Shown piece after piece: positions 62,915 to 64,000 of a DNA stretch of 64,000 nt (its first letter is position 1; every line of letters begins with the position of its first letter). Source of the stretch: Hungatella sp. (GTDB lineage Bacteria > Bacillota > Clostridia > Lachnospirales > Lachnospiraceae); assembly GCA_009712635.1 (NCBI GenBank), contig WASS01000018.1:1-64000 (forward strand). Direction: 5' to 3'. A model generated the notes under the pieces. The model saw only the letters and a list, made by a program, of their open reading frames with translations, made no database searches and was not told where the DNA came from. A program made the position numbers and the translations under genes.

Positions 62915-63631
62915 TTAGTTATTATTTAAATAGCTCATGATTCCCATATGTATGGTCCACGCTACCCGGTCCTGGTAATCTTCATCATTCAAAAGCTTTG
63001 ATTCTTTGCTATTGGTTAAGAATCCGCATTCCACGATTACAATCGGTGTCCTCACATGAAGCAGCAGGTAATAATTGTCATTGGGTTTTGCAAGTCTTGT
63101 ATTCTTATCCCCCAATAAAAAATCGAACCGTTCCTGTATGGTTTCAGCAAGCTTTTTTCCTTTTTCTGACTTTTTATAATAAAACACCTGTCCTCCGGAG
63201 ATTTCCTCCTGGTGATAACTGTTTTGATGGATACTTACAGTCAATGCAGGCTTGGTTTTATTGATGATATCACACCGTCTGTTCATATCCGCCATCTTTT
63301 TTCTGTTGTCTTTGGCTGAATACAGTCCATTATCATCATCTCTGGTGAGAACAACATCCACATCCGATGCTTCCAGATACTTTTTCAGTTTCATGGTAAT
63401 CTGCAGATTAATATCTTTTTCAAGAGTACCGTCAATCCCGATCTTACCAGGGTCACTCCCCCCGTGGCCTGCATCAATTACTACCACAGGCCGATTCTTT
63501 TGTGCAGATGGGGCGTTATTTACTGCTGCCATCTTTCCCGCCTGGCTGGATATAACATAAACCAATATCAGCAAAATCACCGCCATGAACGGTTCCCATT
63601 TTTTTAATTTCACGCTCTTTACCCGATTCAC
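62915..63631 (-). CDS. cwlD: N-acetylmuramoyl-L-alanine amidase, CwlD type
   Basis: 238 residues with a membrane-anchor or signal segment (about 15-32) and an Amidase_3 domain. Zinc and catalytic residues: DAGHGG (about residue 54), Glu in GTLEKD, His in SIHQNSYH, and Glu in IVECGFLTN. Small single-domain members with an N-terminal anchor act in spore cortex formation as CwlD. The start is unsure: GTG at 63631 has no ribosome site and lies close to a TATAAT (63643-63648, minus); a second GTG at 63613 or an ATG at 63586 could be used. Confidence 0.9.
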   Translation of the reverse strand: MNRVKSVKLKKWEPFMAVILLILVYVISSQAGKMAAVNNAPSAQKNRPVVVIDAGHGGSDPGKIGIDGTLEKDINLQITMKLKKYLEASDVDVVLTRDDDNGLYSAKDNRKKMADMNRRCDIINKTKPALTVSIHQNSYHQEEISGGQVFYYKKSEKGKKLAETIQERFDFLLGDKNTRLAKPNDNYYLLLHVRTPIVIVECGFLTNSKESKLLNDEDYQDRVAWTIHMGIMSYLNNN

Positions 63632-63692
63632 GTTCTTAATGAATTATACTTTTTGGTGAATTAAAAAAGAACCGGTACAAGTGACTTTCCTT

Positions 63693-64000
63693 CTATTTAA
63701 CGCTTAAAGTGTTATAATCTCTGCCGCCATCTGCAGTGATCCACTCCAGATACTGGGATAAAATACTGGGATACCCCTCATCCTGCCATAATTTATATCC
63801 TTTTTTTGCCATGACCTTCTCACGGATGTCCGCTACCTTACCTTCATAACACGCAGAATTCAGTTCTGCATATACCTTAGCCATCATATCCCTTTGACTT
63901 TCAGTCAGACCCTGAAGGGTGTTTAAGCTATCAAACTCATCCTGAGCCTGATTATAAAATACTTTACTCAAATACTTTCTACCATAATTACTAAAATTTA
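63693..64000 (-). CDS. partial gene cut by the right window edge, unrecognised
   Basis: The minus-strand frame is open to the window end (codons preceding the visible LSKVFYNQAQ continue as NYGRKY without a stop), so only the C-terminal about 102 residues are seen. The part visible is charged and helical (LTESQRDMMAKVYAELNSACYEGKVADIREKVMAKKGYKLWQ is one helix-rich block) with no motif I recognise. A TTG near 63971 is possible but is unlikely to be the real start. The real start lies to the right. Confidence 0.6.
   Translation of the reverse strand, partial: NFSNYGRKYLSKVFYNQAQDEFDSLNTLQGLTESQRDMMAKVYAELNSACYEGKVADIREKVMAKKGYKLWQDEGYPSILSQYLEWITADGGRDYNTLSVK

Overview
The window looks like chromosomal DNA of a low-GC, spore-forming anaerobe of the Clostridia, most likely Lachnospiraceae (Lacrimispora/Clostridium sphenoides-like). 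This is inferred from gene content: CwlD-type amidase, MutS2, YhaM, AsnA, a DUF4080-type B12/radical SAM protein, many consensus sigma-A promoters and strong AAGGAGG ribosome sites. I see no insertion sequence, prophage, CRISPR array or tRNA gene. Almost everything is coding, arranged in tightly packed operons separated by clear intrinsic terminators.

Layout. At the left edge (1-300) three tandem consensus promoters and a boxA-like element point leftward out of the window, most likely the promoter region of an rRNA operon. Then come a SEC-C protein (404-1918, minus) and the phosphate regulon pstS-pstC-pstA-pstB-phoU (2306-6628, plus) behind a Pho-box-like array. A compact seven-gene minus-strand operon (13780 to 6715) encodes a polysaccharide deacetylase, GNAT acyltransferase-like protein, FkbM methyltransferase, Gfo/Idh/MocA oxidoreductase, acyl-AMP ligase, acyl carrier protein and DAHP synthase. 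It is the best candidate here for an undescribed biosynthetic system, perhaps making a re-acylated, methylated amino sugar.

Next (minus) are a beta-glucoside PTS operon (antiterminator, EIIBCA, 6-phospho-beta-glucosidase) with a textbook RAT/terminator switch, then nagA, an OmpR/histidine kinase pair, yhaM and a protease-dead HtrA-like protein. On the plus strand follow mutS2 and a second two-component pair split by a terminator. A BlaI-type repressor and a PIN-PhoH ATPase lie on minus. A ChvE/Ggu-type sugar ABC operon with an AraR-like repressor has palindromic operators at its promoter.

From 39105 to 45523 a plus-strand operon encodes RidA, an ornithine-cyclodeaminase-like enzyme, a four-subunit iron-sulfur/FAD amine or opine dehydrogenase and an APC permease. 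A leader terminator precedes it, and it is probably an import-and-oxidation pathway for an amino acid, amine or opine. A siderophore ABC importer (yclQ-N-O-P type, minus) has a palindromic operator at its promoter.

From 58834 down to 49689 runs a long minus-strand gene series: tsaC, dCMP deaminase, radical SAM, nth, exonuclease, a 38-residue membrane protein, VanW, an AIR-synthase-like fragment, an Lrp regulator, an aminotransferase and trmL. The right end has asnA, a LytTR regulator/GHKL kinase pair, a 241-residue coiled-coil protein preceded by a near-perfect LytTR direct-repeat site, a cwlD-like amidase and a gene cut by the window edge.
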